Source of the DNA: Acanthornis magna
Lineage: Eukaryota > Chordata > Aves > Passeriformes > Acanthizidae
DNA length: 64,000 nucleotides
Assembly (NCBI GenBank): GCA_036785705.1
Contig: JAWUZG010001150.1
Coordinates: 62,001 to 126,000 of the forward strand
Reading direction: 5' to 3'
Both the position numbers and the translations under genes were made by a program. The notes below the pieces were generated by a model. The model was given only the letters and a program-made list of their open reading frames with translations, made no database searches and had not been told where the DNA came from. Each line of letters begins with the position of its first letter. Positions within the stretch are counted from its first letter, which is position 1. This document shows, piece after piece, positions 21,200 through 33,399 of this stretch.

Positions 21200-22992
21200 A
21201 TGGCACAGATTAAAACACGTGCAGCTGGCAGTGGAGGCACCTGGTATGCTCTGGACACTCAGCTCCAAGGGTTTAGCTCAAGGTTCTATTGCTCTCTTAG
21301 CCAAAGTACAAATCCCCACGAGGTATACTCAAGAGGTGAAAATCACGCTAAAGTTCACTGGCAAAAGGATCCAAACAACCAATCCAAAATCAAGCATCTT
21401 TGGCAAACCATGAAATACAACATAGAATGCAACATAAAACCCCTTATCATAGCATTACTCGGTGTTAATTTAGCATTTACTTAGCGTAAACTTAGCCTAA
21501 CCCAGAGAAACCTTTACACTGAAAAGATGCTACGTTACCCAGAAGTTCCAGGAAAAGAAAAGTAGGAAAAGAAAGAGAGGCAGAGAGAAAGACCCAAGGA
21601 GAGAAGAGATCTAGGAAAACACATAGAGACCTACCAGCTCCTAGGATTCCTGCAGGGGCAGCATGGGAAACGCGGGCAGGGTTATATAGGGTGTGAGCAC
21701 ATGCTGACCTCATGCTCTGTCCTTTTAAGCCCCGCATGGCCTTCACGTACCTGCCCCTGAGGTGGCACTTCTGGCCATTTGGCCAGTCAGGGCCCAGGTG
21801 AGCACTTGGGCCACCCCAAGACTCCAGCACGGACAGCTCAGCCAGGCCTTGGGGTGGCTCTGGGTACACAGCAGGGCGCTAAAGGCCTCACCTGCAACAA
21901 AGTCTGGCCGGTCCCTCCCAGCAGGTACAGGCAATGGCATTCCAAGATGTAGCAAGACAGGCGACATCCAGTCTCTGGCAGCACCCTGCCATGATGCCCT
22001 TGCAATGCCTTGGCCAGTGCCAGTGTCCGTGGAGCTGTAGGCTCCACAGCTCTCTGAAGTCTAAGACCAGCCCACAGGGCAGCTTGTGGCTGGGGCCGAG
22101 GTGCCCAGCCCTATAGGGGGTCCAGATCAGAAAGGTGTGGGAGCAGCAAGGTTGGGGCCTTGTCACATTTGCCTTGGCAGGCCCTTTCCAGCGCCAGTGT
22201 TCCTGGAGCTCAAGGCCCTTTAGATCTCCTAACCCTAACCCTAGGCGTAACCCTAACCCTAGCCCTAGTTAATTACCCGAGCCCACTACCTGGGTTTTCC
22301 CTACCAGAAAGATGGAGGAGCAGAAATGTTGGGGAGATGCTGCGATGGCCTTGGCAGGCCCTTTCCAGCCCCAGTGTCCCTGGAGCTCTAGGCACTTTCC
22401 TTCTCTCAACCCCAACTCTAGGCCAAATGGCAGCTTGTGGCCGGGGCCGAGGTGCCCACCCCTGTGGGGCCTCCAGGTCAGCAAGGTGTGGAAGCAGCAA
22501 GGTTGTGGCCTTGTTGCGTTTGCCTTGGCAGGCCCTTTCCAGCGCCAGTGTTCCTGGAGCTCAAGGCCCTTTAGATCTCCTAACCCTAACCCTAGGCGTA
22601 ACCCTAACCCTAGCTCTAGTTAATTACCCAAACACACTGGCAGGGTTCTCCCTATCAGAATGATGGAGGAGCAGCAGTGTTGGGGCGCTGCTGCGATGGC
22701 CTCGGCAGGCCCTTTCCAGCCCCAGTGTTCCCGGAGCTCGAGGCTCTTTATATCTCTCCAGCCTAACTCCAGCCCAAATGGCACCTTGTGGCCGGGGCCA
22801 AGGTGCCCACCCCTGTGGGGGTCCAGATCAGAAAGGTGTGGGAGCAGCAAGGTTGGGGCCTTGTTGCATTGGCCTTGGCAGGCCCTTTCCAGCCCCAGTG
22901 TTCCTGGAGCTCGAGGCTCTTTATATCCCTCCGGCCTGACCCCAGCCCCTAAGGGCACCCTTGCACTGGGACAGAGAGGCTTAGCACCATAG
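21200..22992 (+). repeat. Array copy 12 (1793 bp)
   Basis: Standard layout. Haplotype A-T-G-G-G-T-C/C, shared with copy 21. It lacks the CAGCTAGG mark that its neighbours 11 and 13 carry. Confidence 0.97.
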
Positions 22993-24785
22993 ATGGCACA
23001 GATTAAAACACGTGCAGCTGGCAGTGGAGGCACCTGGTATGCTCTGGACACTCAGCTCCAAGGGTTTAGCTCAAGGTTCTATTGCTCTCTTAGCCAAAGT
23101 ACAAATCCCCACGAGGTATACTCAAGAGGTGAAAATCACGCTAAAGTTCACTGGCAAAAGGATCCAAACAACCAATCCAAAATCAAGCATCTTTGGCAAA
23201 CCATGAAATACAACATAGAATGCAACATAAAACCCCTTATCATAGCATTACTCGGTGTTAATTTAGCATTTACTTAGCGTAAACTTAGCCTAACCCAGAG
23301 AAACCTTTACACTGAAAAGATGCTACGTTACCCAGAAGTTCCAGGAAAAGAAAAGTAGGAAAAGAAAGAGAGGCAGAGAGAAAGACCCAAGGAGAGAAGA
23401 GATCTAGGAAAACACATAGAGACCTACCAGCTCCTAGGATTCCTGCAGGGGCAGCATGGGAAACGCGGGCAGGGTTATATAGGGTGTGAGCACATGCTGA
23501 CCTCATGCTCTGTCCTTTTAAGCCCCGCATGGCCTTCACGTACCTGCCCCTGAGGTGGCACTTCTGGCCATTTGGCCAGTCAGGGCCCAGGTGAGCACTT
23601 GGGCCACCCCAAGACTCCAGCACGGACAGCTCAGCCAGGCCTTGGGGTGGCTCTGGGTACACAGCAGGGCGCTAAAGGCCTCACCTGCAACAAAGTCTGG
23701 CCGGTCCCTCCCAGCAGGTACAGGCAATGGCATTCCAAGATGTAGCAAGACAGGCGGCATCCAGTCTCTGGCAGCACCCTGCCATGATGCCCTTGCAATG
23801 CCTTGGCCAGTGCCAGTGTCCGTGGAGCTGTAGGCTCCACAGCTCTCTGAAGTCTAAGACCAGCCCACAGGGCAGCTGGTGGCTGGGGCCGAGGTGCCCA
23901 GCCCTATAGGGGGTCCAGATCAGAAAGGTGTGGGAGCAGCAAGGTTGGGGCCTTGTCACATTTGCCTTGGCAGGCCCTTTCCAGCGCCAGTGTTCCTGGA
24001 GCTCAAGGCCCTTTAGATCTCCTAACCCTAACCCTAGGCGTAACCCTAACCCTAGCCCTAGTTAATTACCCGAGCCCACTACCTGGGTTTTCCCTACCAG
24101 AAAGATGGAGGAGCAGAAATGTTGGGGAGATGCTGCGATGGCCTTGGCAGGCCCTTTCCAGCCCCAGTGTCCCTGGAGCTCTAGGCACTTTCCTTCTCTC
24201 AACCCCAACTCTAGGCCAAATGGCAGCTTGTGGCCGGGGCCGAGGTGCCCACCCCTGTGGGGCCTCCAGGTCAGCTAGGTGTGGAAGCAGCAAGGTTGTG
24301 GCCTTGTTGCGTTTGCCTTGGCAGGCTCTTTCCAGCGCCAGTGTTCCTGGAGCTCAAGGCCCTTTAGATCTCCTAACCCTAACCCTAGGCGTAACCCTAA
24401 CCCTAGCTCTAGTTAATTACCCAAACACACTAGCAGGGTTCTCCCTATCAGAATGATGGAGGAGCAGCAGTGTTGGGGCGCTGCTGCGATGGCCTCGGCA
24501 GGCCCTTTCCAGCCCCAGTGTTCCCGGAGCTCGAGGCTCTTTATATCTCTCCAGCCTAACTCCAGCCCAAATGGCACCTTGTGGCCGGGGCCAAGGTGCC
24601 CACCCCTGTGGGGGTCCAGATCAGAAAGGTGTGGGAGCAGCAAGGTTGGGGCCTTGTTGCATTGGCCTTGGCAGGCCCTTTCCAGCCCCAGTGTTCCTGG
24701 AGCTCGAGGCTCTTTATATCTCTCCGGCCTGACCCCAGCCCCTAAGGGCACCCTTGCACTGGGACAGAGAGGCTTAGCACCATAG
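22993..24785 (+). repeat. Array copy 13 (1793 bp)
   Basis: Standard layout. Haplotype G-G-G-A-G-T-T/C, shared with copies 25, 26 and 29. It carries CAGCTAGG at the start of m4 (24276). Confidence 0.97.
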
Positions 24786-26578
24786 ATGGCACAGATTAAA
24801 ACACGTGCAGCTGGCAGTGGAGGCACCTGGTATGCTCTGGACACTCAGCTCCAAGGGTTTAGCTCAAGGTTCTATTGCTCTCTTAGCCAAAGTACAAATC
24901 CCCACGAGGTATACTCAAGAGGTGAAAATCACGCTAAAGTTCACTGGCAAAAGGATCCAAACAACCAATCCAAAATCAAGCATCTTTGGCAAACCATGAA
25001 ATACAACATAGAATGCAACATAAAACCCCTTATCATAGCATTACTCGGTGTTAATTTAGCATTTACTTAGCGTAAACTTAGCCTAACCCAGAGAAACCTT
25101 TACACTGAAAAGATGCTACGTTACCCAGAAGTTCCAGGAAAAGAAAAGTAGGAAAAGAAAGAGAGGCAGAGAGAAAGACCCAAGGAGAGAAGAGATCTAG
25201 GAAAACACATAGAGACCTACCAGCTCCTAGGATTCCTGCAGGGGCAGCATGGGAAACGCGGGCAGGGTTATATAGGGTGTGAGCACATGCTGACCTCATG
25301 CTCTGTCCTTTTAAGCCCCACATGGCCTTCACGTACCTGCCCCTGAGGTGGCACTTCTGGCCATTTGGCCAGTCAGGGCCCAGGTGAGCACTTGGGCCAC
25401 CCCAAGACTCCAGCACGGACAGCTCAGCCAGGCCTTGGGGTGGCTCTGGGTACACAGCAGGGCGCTAAAGGCCTCACCTGCAACAAAGTCTGGCCGGTCC
25501 CTCCCAGCAGGTACAGGCAATGGCATTCCAAGATGTAGCAAGACAGGCGACATCCAGTCTCTGGCAGCACCCTGCCATGATGCCCTTGCAATGCCTTGGC
25601 CAGTGCCAGTGTCCGTGGAGCTGTAGGCTCCACAGCTCTCTGAAGTCTAAGACCAGCCCACAGGGCAGCTTGTGGCTGGGGCCGAGGTGCCCAGCCCTAT
25701 AGGGGGTCCAGATCAGAAAGGTGTGGGAGCAGCAAGGTTGGGGCCTTGTCACATTTGCCTTGGCAGGCCCTTTCCAGCGCCAGTGTTCCTGGAGCTCAAG
25801 GCCCTTTAGATCTCCTAACCCTAACCCTAGGCGTAACCCTAACCCTAGCCCTAGTTAATTACCCGAGCCCACTACCTGGGTTTTCCCTACCAGAAAGATG
25901 GAGGAGCAGAAATGTTGGGGAGATGCTGCGATGGCCTTGGCAGGCCCTTTCCAGCCCCAGTGTCCCTGGAGCTCTAGGCACTTTCCTTCTCTCAACCCCA
26001 ACTCTAGGCCAAATGGCAGCTTGTGGCCGGGGCCGAGGTGCCCACCCCTGTGGGGCCTCCAGGTCAGCAAGGTGTGGAAGCAGCAAGGTTGTGGCCTTGT
26101 TGCGTTTGCCTTGGCAGGCCCTTTCCAGCGCCAGTGTTCCTGGAGCTCAAGGCCCTTTAGATCTCCTAACCCTAACCCTAGGCGTAACCCTAACCCTAGC
26201 TCTAGTTAATTACCCAAACACACTGGCAGGGTTCTCCCTATCAGAATGATGGAGGAGCAGCAGTGTTGGGGCGCTGCTGCGATGGCCTCGGCAGGCCCTT
26301 TCCAGCCCCAGTGTTCCCGGAGCTCGAGGCTCTTTATATCTCTCCAGCCTAACTCCAGCCCAAATGGCACCTTGTGGCCGGGGCCAAGGTGCCCACCCCT
26401 GTGGGGGTCCAGATCAGAAAGGTGTGGGAGCAGCAAGGTTGGGGCCTTGTTGCATTGGCCTTGGCAGGCCCTTTCCAGCCCCAGTGTTCCTGGAGCTCGA
26501 GGCTCTTTATATCTCTCCGGCCTGATCCCAGCCCCTAAGGGCACCCTTGCACTGGGACAGCGAGGCTTAGCACCATAG
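24786..26578 (+). repeat. Array copy 14 (1793 bp)
   Basis: Standard layout. Haplotype A-T-G-G-G-T-T/T. Private changes are a CpG loss at 25320 in the unique segment and A-to-C at 26561 in m6. Confidence 0.97.
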
Positions 26579-28020
26579 ATGGCACAGATTAAAACACGTG
26601 CAGCTGGCAGTGGAGGCACCTGGTATGCTCTGGACACTCAGCTCCAAGGGTTTAGCTCAAGGTTCTATTGCTCTCTTAGCCAAAGTACAAATCCCCACGA
26701 GGTATACTCAAGAGGTGAAAATCACGCTAAAGTTCACTGGCAAAAGGATCCAAACAACCAATCCAAAATCAAGCATCTTTGGCAAACCATGAAATACAAC
26801 ATAGAATGCAACATAAAACCCCTTATCATAGCATTACTCGGTGTTAATTTAGCATTTACTTAGCGTAAACTTAGCCTAACCCAGAGAAACCTTTACACTG
26901 AAAAGATGCTACGTTACCCAGAAGTTCCAGGAAAAGAAAAGTAGGAAAAGAAAGAGAGGCAGAGAGAAAGACCCAAGGAGAGAAGAGATCTAGGAAAACA
27001 CATAGAGACCTACCAGCTCCTAGGATTCCTGCAGGGGCAGCATGGGAAACGCGGGCAGGGTTATATAGGGTGTGAGCACATGCTGACCTCATGCTCTGTC
27101 CTTTTAAGCCCCGCATGGCCTTCACGTACCTGCCCCTGAGGTGGCACTTCTGGCCATTTGGCCAGTCAGGGCCCAGGTGAGCACTTGGGCCACCCCAAGA
27201 CTCCAGCACGGACAGCTCAGCCAGGCCTTGGGGTGGCTCTGGGTACACAGCAGGGCGCTAAAGGCCTCACCTGCAACAAAGTCTGGCCGGTCCCTCCCAG
27301 CAGGTACAGGCAATGGCATTCCAAGATGTAGCAAGACAGGCGACATCCAGTCTCTGGCAGCACCCTGCCATGATGCCCTTGCAATGCCTTGGCCAGTGCC
27401 AGTGTCCGTGGAGCTGTAGGCTCCACAGCTCTCTGAAGTCTAAGACCAGCCCACAGGGCAGCTGGTGGCTGGGGCCGAGGTGCCCAGCCCTATAGGGGGT
27501 CCAGATCAGAAAGGTGTGGGAGCAGCAAGGTTGGGGCCTTGTCACATTTGCCTTGGCAGGCCCTTTCCAGCGCCAGTGTTCCTGGAGCTCAAGGCCCTTT
27601 AGATCTCCTAACCCTAACCCTAGGCGTAACCCTAACCCTAGCTCTAGTTAATTACCCAAACACACTAGCAGGGTTCTCCCTATCAGAATGATGGAGGAGC
27701 AGCAGTGTTGGGGCGCTGCTGCGATGGCCTCGGCAGGCCCTTTCCAGCCCCAGTGTTCCCAGAGCTCGAGGCTCTTTATATCTCTCCAGCCTAACTCCAG
27801 CCCAAATGGCACCTTGTGGCCGGGGCCAAGGTGCCCACCCCTGTGGGGGTCCAGATCAGAAAGGTGTGGGAGCAGCAAGGTTGGGGCCTTGTTGCATTGG
27901 CCTTGGCAGGCCCTTTCCAGCCCCAGTGTTCCTGGAGCTCGAGGCTCTTTATATCCCTCCGGCCTGACCCCAGCCCCTAAGGGCACCCTTGCACTGGGAC
28001 AGAGAGGCTTAGCACCATAG
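26579..28020 (+). repeat. Array copy 15 (1442 bp, m3+m4 dimer missing)
   Basis: m1 is 27344-27506. The next monomer (27507-27683) starts as m2 (GTCACATTTG) and ends as m4 (CTCTAG end, ACCCAAACACACTAGC). It passes straight to m5 (27684) and m6 (27857-28020). Exactly 351 bp are lost, and only one telomere-like tract remains. The breakpoint lies inside the shared m2/m4 core, 27550-27640. Confidence 0.96.
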
Positions 28021-29813
28021 ATGGCACAGATTAAAACACGTGCAGCTGGCAGTGGAGGCACCTGGTATGCTCTGGACACTCAGCTCCAAGGGTTTAGCTC
28101 AAGGTTCTATTGCTCTCTTAGCCAAAGTACAAATCCCCACGAGGTATACTCAAGAGGTGAAAATCACGCTAAAGTTCACTGGCAAAAGGATCCAAACAAC
28201 CAATCCAAAATCAAGCATCTTTGGCAAACCATGAAATACAACATAGAATGCAACATAAAACCCCTTATCATAGCATTACTCGGTGTTAATTTAGCATTTA
28301 CTTAGCGTAAACTTAGCCTAACCCAGAGAAACCTTTACACTGAAAAGATGCTACGTTACCCAGAAGTTCCAGGAAAAGAAAAGTAGGAAAAGAAAGAGAG
28401 GCAGAGAGAAAGACCCAAGGAGAGAAGAGATCTAGGAAAACACATAGAGACCTACCAGCTCCTAGGATTCCTGCAGGGGCAGCATGGGAAACGCGGGCAG
28501 GGTTATATAGGGTGTGAGCACATGCTGACCTCATGCTCTGTCCTTTTAAGCCCCGCATGGCCTTCACGTACCTGCCCCTGAGGTGGCACTTCTGGCCATT
28601 TGCCCAGTCAGGGCCCAGGTGAGCACTTGGGCCACCCCAAGACTCCAGCACGGACAGCTCAGCCAGGCCTTGGGGTGGCTCTGGGTACACAGCAGGGCGC
28701 TAAAGGCCTCACCTGCAACAAAGTCTGGCCGGTCCCTCCCAGCAGGTACAGGCAATGGCATTCCAAGATGTAGCAAGACAGGCGACATCCAGTCTCTGGC
28801 AGCACCCTGCCATGATGCCCTTGCAATGCCTTGGCCAGTGCCAGTGTCCGTGGAGCTGTAGGCTCCACAGCTCTCTGAAGTCTAAGACCAGCCCACAGGG
28901 CAGCTGGTGGCTGGGGCCGAGGTGCCCAGCCCTATAGGGGGTCCAGATCAGAAAGGTGTGGGAGCAGCAAGGTTGGGGCCTTGTCACATTTGCCTTGGCA
29001 GGCCCTTTCCAGCGCCAGTGTTCCTGGAGCTCAAGGCCCTTTAGATCTCCTAACCCTAACCCTAGGCGTAACCCTAACCCTAGCCCTAGTTAATTACCCG
29101 AGCCCACTACCTGGGTTTTCCCTACCAGAAAGATGGAGGAGCAGAAATGTTGGGGAGATGCTGCGATGGCCTTGGCAGGCCCTTTCCAGCCCCAGTGTCC
29201 CTGGAGCTCTAGGCACTTTCCTTCTCTCAACCCCAACTCTAGGCCAAATGGCAGCTTGTGGCCGGGGCCGAGGTGCCCACCCCTGTGGGGCCTCCAGGTC
29301 AGCAAGGTGTGGAAGCAGCAAGGTTGTGGCCTTGTTGCGTTTGCCTTGGCAGGCCCTTTCCAGCGCCAGTGTTCCTGGAGCTCAAGGCCCTTTAGATCTC
29401 CTAACCCTAACCCTAGGCGTAACCCTAACCCTAGCTCTAGTTAATTACCCAAACACACTGGCAGGGTTCTCCCTATCAGAATGATGGAGGAGCAGCAGTG
29501 TTGGGGCGCTGCTGCGATGGCCTCGGCAGGCCCTTTCCAGCCCCAGTGTTCCCGGAGCTCGAGGCTCTTTATATCTCTCCAGCCTAACTCCAGCCCAAAT
29601 GGCACCTTGTGGCCGGGGCCAAGGTGCCCACCCCTGTGGGGGTCCAGATCAGAAAGGTGTGGGAGCAGCAAGGTTGGGGCCTTGTTGCATTGGCCTTGGC
29701 AGGCCCTTTCCAGCGCCAGTGTTCCTGGAGCTCGAGGCTCTTTATATCTCTCCGGCCTGATCCCAGCCCCTAAGGGCACCCTTGCACTGGGACAGAGAGG
29801 CTTAGCACCATAG
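28021..29813 (+). repeat. Array copy 16 (1793 bp)
   Basis: Standard layout. Haplotype A-G-G-G-G-T-T/T. It carries TTTGCCCAG in the palindrome of the unique segment. m6 has AGCGCC in place of AGCCCC (near 29714), a mark shared with copy 34. Confidence 0.97.
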
Positions 29814-31606
29814 ATGGCACAGATTAAAACACGTGCAGCTGGCAGTGGAGGCACCTGGTATGCTCTGGACACTCAGCTCCAAGGGTTTAGCTCAAGGTTC
29901 TATTGCTCTCTTAGCCAAAGTACAAATCCCCACGAGGTATACTCAAGAGGTGAAAATCACGCTAAAGTTCACTGGCAAAAGGATCCAAACAACCAATCCA
30001 AAATCAAGCATCTTTGGCAAACCATGAAATACAACATAGAATGCAACATAAAACCCCTTATCATAGCATTACTCGGTGTTAATTTAGCATTTACTTAGCG
30101 TAAACTTAGCCTAACCCAGAGAAACCTTTACACTGAAAAGATGCTACGTTACCCAGAAGTTCCAGGAAAAGAAAAGTAGGAAAAGAAAGAGAGGCAGAGA
30201 GAAAGACCCAAGGAGAGAAGAGATCTAGGAAAACACATAGAGACCTACCAGCTCCTAGGATTCCTGCAGGGGCAGCATGGGAAACGCGGGCAGGGTTATA
30301 TAGGGTGTGAGCACATGCTGACCTCATGCTCTGTCCTTTTAAGCCCCGCATGGCCTTCACGTACCTGCCCCTGAGGTGGCACTTCTGGCCATTTGGCCAG
30401 TCAGGGCCCAGGTGAGCACTTGGGCCACCCCAAGACTCCAGCACGGACAGCTCAGCCAGGCCTTGGGGTGGCTCTGGGTACACAGCAGGGCGCTAAAGGC
30501 CTCACCTGCAACAAAGTCTGGCCGGTCCCTCCCAGCAGGTACAGGCAATGGCATTCCAAGATGTAGCAAGACAGGCGACATCCAGTCTCTGGCAGCACCC
30601 TGCCATGATGCCCTTGCAATGCCTTGGCCAGTGCCAGTGTCCGTGGAGCTGTAGGCTCCACAGCTCTCTGAAGTCTAAGACCAGCCCACAGGGCAGCTGG
30701 TGGCTGGGGCCGAGGTGCCCAGCCCTATAGGGGGTCCAGATCAGAAAGGTGTGGGAGCAGCAAGGTTGGGGCCTTGTCACATTTGCCTTGGCAGGCTCTT
30801 TCCAGCGCCAGTGTTCCTGGAGCTCAAGGCCCTTTAGATCTCCTAACCCTAACCCTAGGCGTAACCCTAACCCTAGCCCTAGTTAATTACCCGAGCCCAC
30901 TACCTGGGTTTTCCCTACCAGAAAGATGGAGGAGCAGAAATGTTGGGGAGATGCTGCGATGGCCTTGGCAGGCCCTTTCCAGCCCCAGTGTCCCTGGAGC
31001 TCTAGGCACTTTCCTTCTCTCAACCCCAACTCTAGGCCAAATGGCAGCTTGTGGCCGGGGCCAAGGTGCCCACCCCTGTGGGGCCTCCAGGTCAGCAAGG
31101 TGTGGAAGCAGCAAGGTTGTGGCCTTGTTGCGTTTGCCTTGGCAGGCTCTTTCCAGCGCCAGTGTTCCTGGAGCTCAAGGCTCTTTAGATCTCCTAACCC
31201 TAACCCTAGGCGTAACCCTAACCCTAGCTCTAGTTAATTACCCAAACACACTAGCAGGGTTCTCCCTATCAGAATGATGGAGGAGCAGCAGTGTTGGGGC
31301 GCTGCTGCGATGGCCTCGGCAGGCCCTTTCCAGCCCCAGTGTTCCCAGAGCTCGAGGCTCTTTATATCTCTCCAGCCTAACTCCAGCCCAAATGGCACCT
31401 TGTGGCCGGGGCCAAGGTGCCCACCCCTGTGGGGGTCCAGATCAGAAAGGTGTGGGAGCAGCAAGGTTGGGGCCTTGTTGCATTGGCCTTGGCAGGCCCT
31501 TTCCAGCCCCAGTGTTCCTGGAGCTCGAGGCTCTTTATATCTCTCCGGCCTGATCCCAGCCCCTAAGGGCACCCTTGCACTGGGACAGAGAGGCTTAGCA
31601 CCATAG
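29814..31606 (+). repeat. Array copy 17 (1793 bp)
   Basis: Standard layout. Haplotype A-G-A-A-A-T-T/T: a copy-1-like body with a copy-2-like m6 end, which looks recombinant. m2 has GGCAGGCTC. Confidence 0.97.
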
Positions 31607-33399
31607 ATGGCACAGATTAAAACACGTGCAGCTGGCAGTGGAGGCACCTGGTATGCTCTGGACACTCAGCTCCAAGGGTTTAGCTCAAGGTTCTATTGCT
31701 CTCTTAGCCAAAGTACAAATCCCCACGAGGTATACTCAAGAGGTGAAAATCACGCTAAAGTTCACTGGCAAAAGGATCCAAACAACCAATCCAAAATCAA
31801 GCATCTTTGGCAAACCATGAAATACAACATAGAATGCAACATAAAACCCCTTATCATAGCATTACTCGGTGTTAATTTAGCATTTACTTAGCGTAAACTT
31901 AGCCTAACCCAGAGAAACCTTTACACTGAAAAGATGCTACGTTACCCAGAAGTTCCAGGAAAAGAAAAGTAGGAAAAGAAAGAGAGGCAGAGAGAAAGAC
32001 CCAAGGAGAGAAGAGATCTAGGAAAACACATAGAGACCTACCAGCTCCTAGGATTCCTGCAGGGGCAGCATGGGAAACGCGGGCAGGGTTATATAGGGTG
32101 TGAGCACATGCTGACCTCATGCTCTGTCCTTTTAAGCCCCGCATGGCCTTCACGTACCTGCCCCTGAGGTGGCACTTCTGGCCATTTGGCCAGTCAGGGC
32201 CCAGGTGAGCACTTGGGCCACCCCAAGACTCCAGCACGGACAGCTCAGCCAGGCCTTGGGGTGGCTCTGGGTACACAGCAGGGCGCTAAAGGCCTCACCT
32301 GCAACAAAGTCTGGCCGGTCCCTCCCAGCAGGTACAGGCAATGGCATTCCAAGATGTAGCAAGACAGGCGACATCCAGTCTCTGGCAGCACCCTGCCATG
32401 ATGCCCTTGCAATGCCTTGGCCAGTGCCAGTGTCCGTGGAGCTGTAGGCTCCACAGCTCTCTGAAGTCTAAGACCAGCCCACAGGGCAGCTGGTGGCTGG
32501 GGCCGAGGTGCCCAGCCCTATAGGGGGTCCAGATCAGAAAGGTGTGGGAGCAGCAAGGTTGGGGCCTTGTCACATTTGCCTTGGCAGGCTCTTTCCAGCG
32601 CCAGTGTTCCTGGAGCTCAAGGCCCTTTAGATCTCCTAACCCTAACCCTAGGCGTAACCCTAACCCTAGCCCTAGTTAATTACCCGAGCCCACTACCTGG
32701 GTTTTCCCTACCAGAAAGATGGAGGAGCAGAAATGTTGGGGAGATGCTGCGATGGCCTTGGCAGGCCCTTTCCAGCCCCAGTGTCCCTGGAGCTCTAGGC
32801 ACTTTCCTTCTCTCAACCCCAACTCTAGGCCAAATGGCAGCTTGTGGCCGGGGCCAAGGTGCCCACCCCTGTGGGGCCTCCAGGTCAGCAAGGTGTGGAA
32901 GCAGCAAGGTTGTGGCCTTGTTGCGTTTGCCTTGGCAGGCTCTTTCCAGCGCCAGTGTTCCTGGAGCTCAAGGCTCTTTAGATCTCCTAACCCTAACCCT
33001 AGGCGTAACCCTAACCCTAGCTCTAGTTAATTACCCAAACACACTAGCAGGGTTCTCCCTATCAGAATGATGGAGGAGCAGCAGTGTTGGGGCGCTGCTG
33101 CGATGGCCTCGGCAGGCCCTTTCCAGCCCCAGTGTTCCCAGAGCTCGAGGCTCTTTATATCTCTCCAGCCTAACTCCAGCCCAAATGGCACCTTGTGGCC
33201 GGGGCCAAGGTGCCCACCCCTGTGGGGGTCCAGATCAGAAAGGTGTGGGAGCAGCAAGGTTGGGGCCTTGTTGCATTGGCCTTGGCAGGCCCTTTCCAGC
33301 CCCAGTGTTCCTGGAGCTCGAGGCTCTTTATATCCCTCCGGCCTGACCCCAGCCCCTAAGGGCACCCTTGCACTGGGACAGAGAGGCTTAGCACCATAG
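31607..33399 (+). repeat. Array copy 18 (1793 bp)
   Basis: Standard layout. Haplotype A-G-A-A-A-T-C/C, the same as copies 1, 3 and 20. m2 has GGCAGGCTC like copy 17. Confidence 0.97.
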
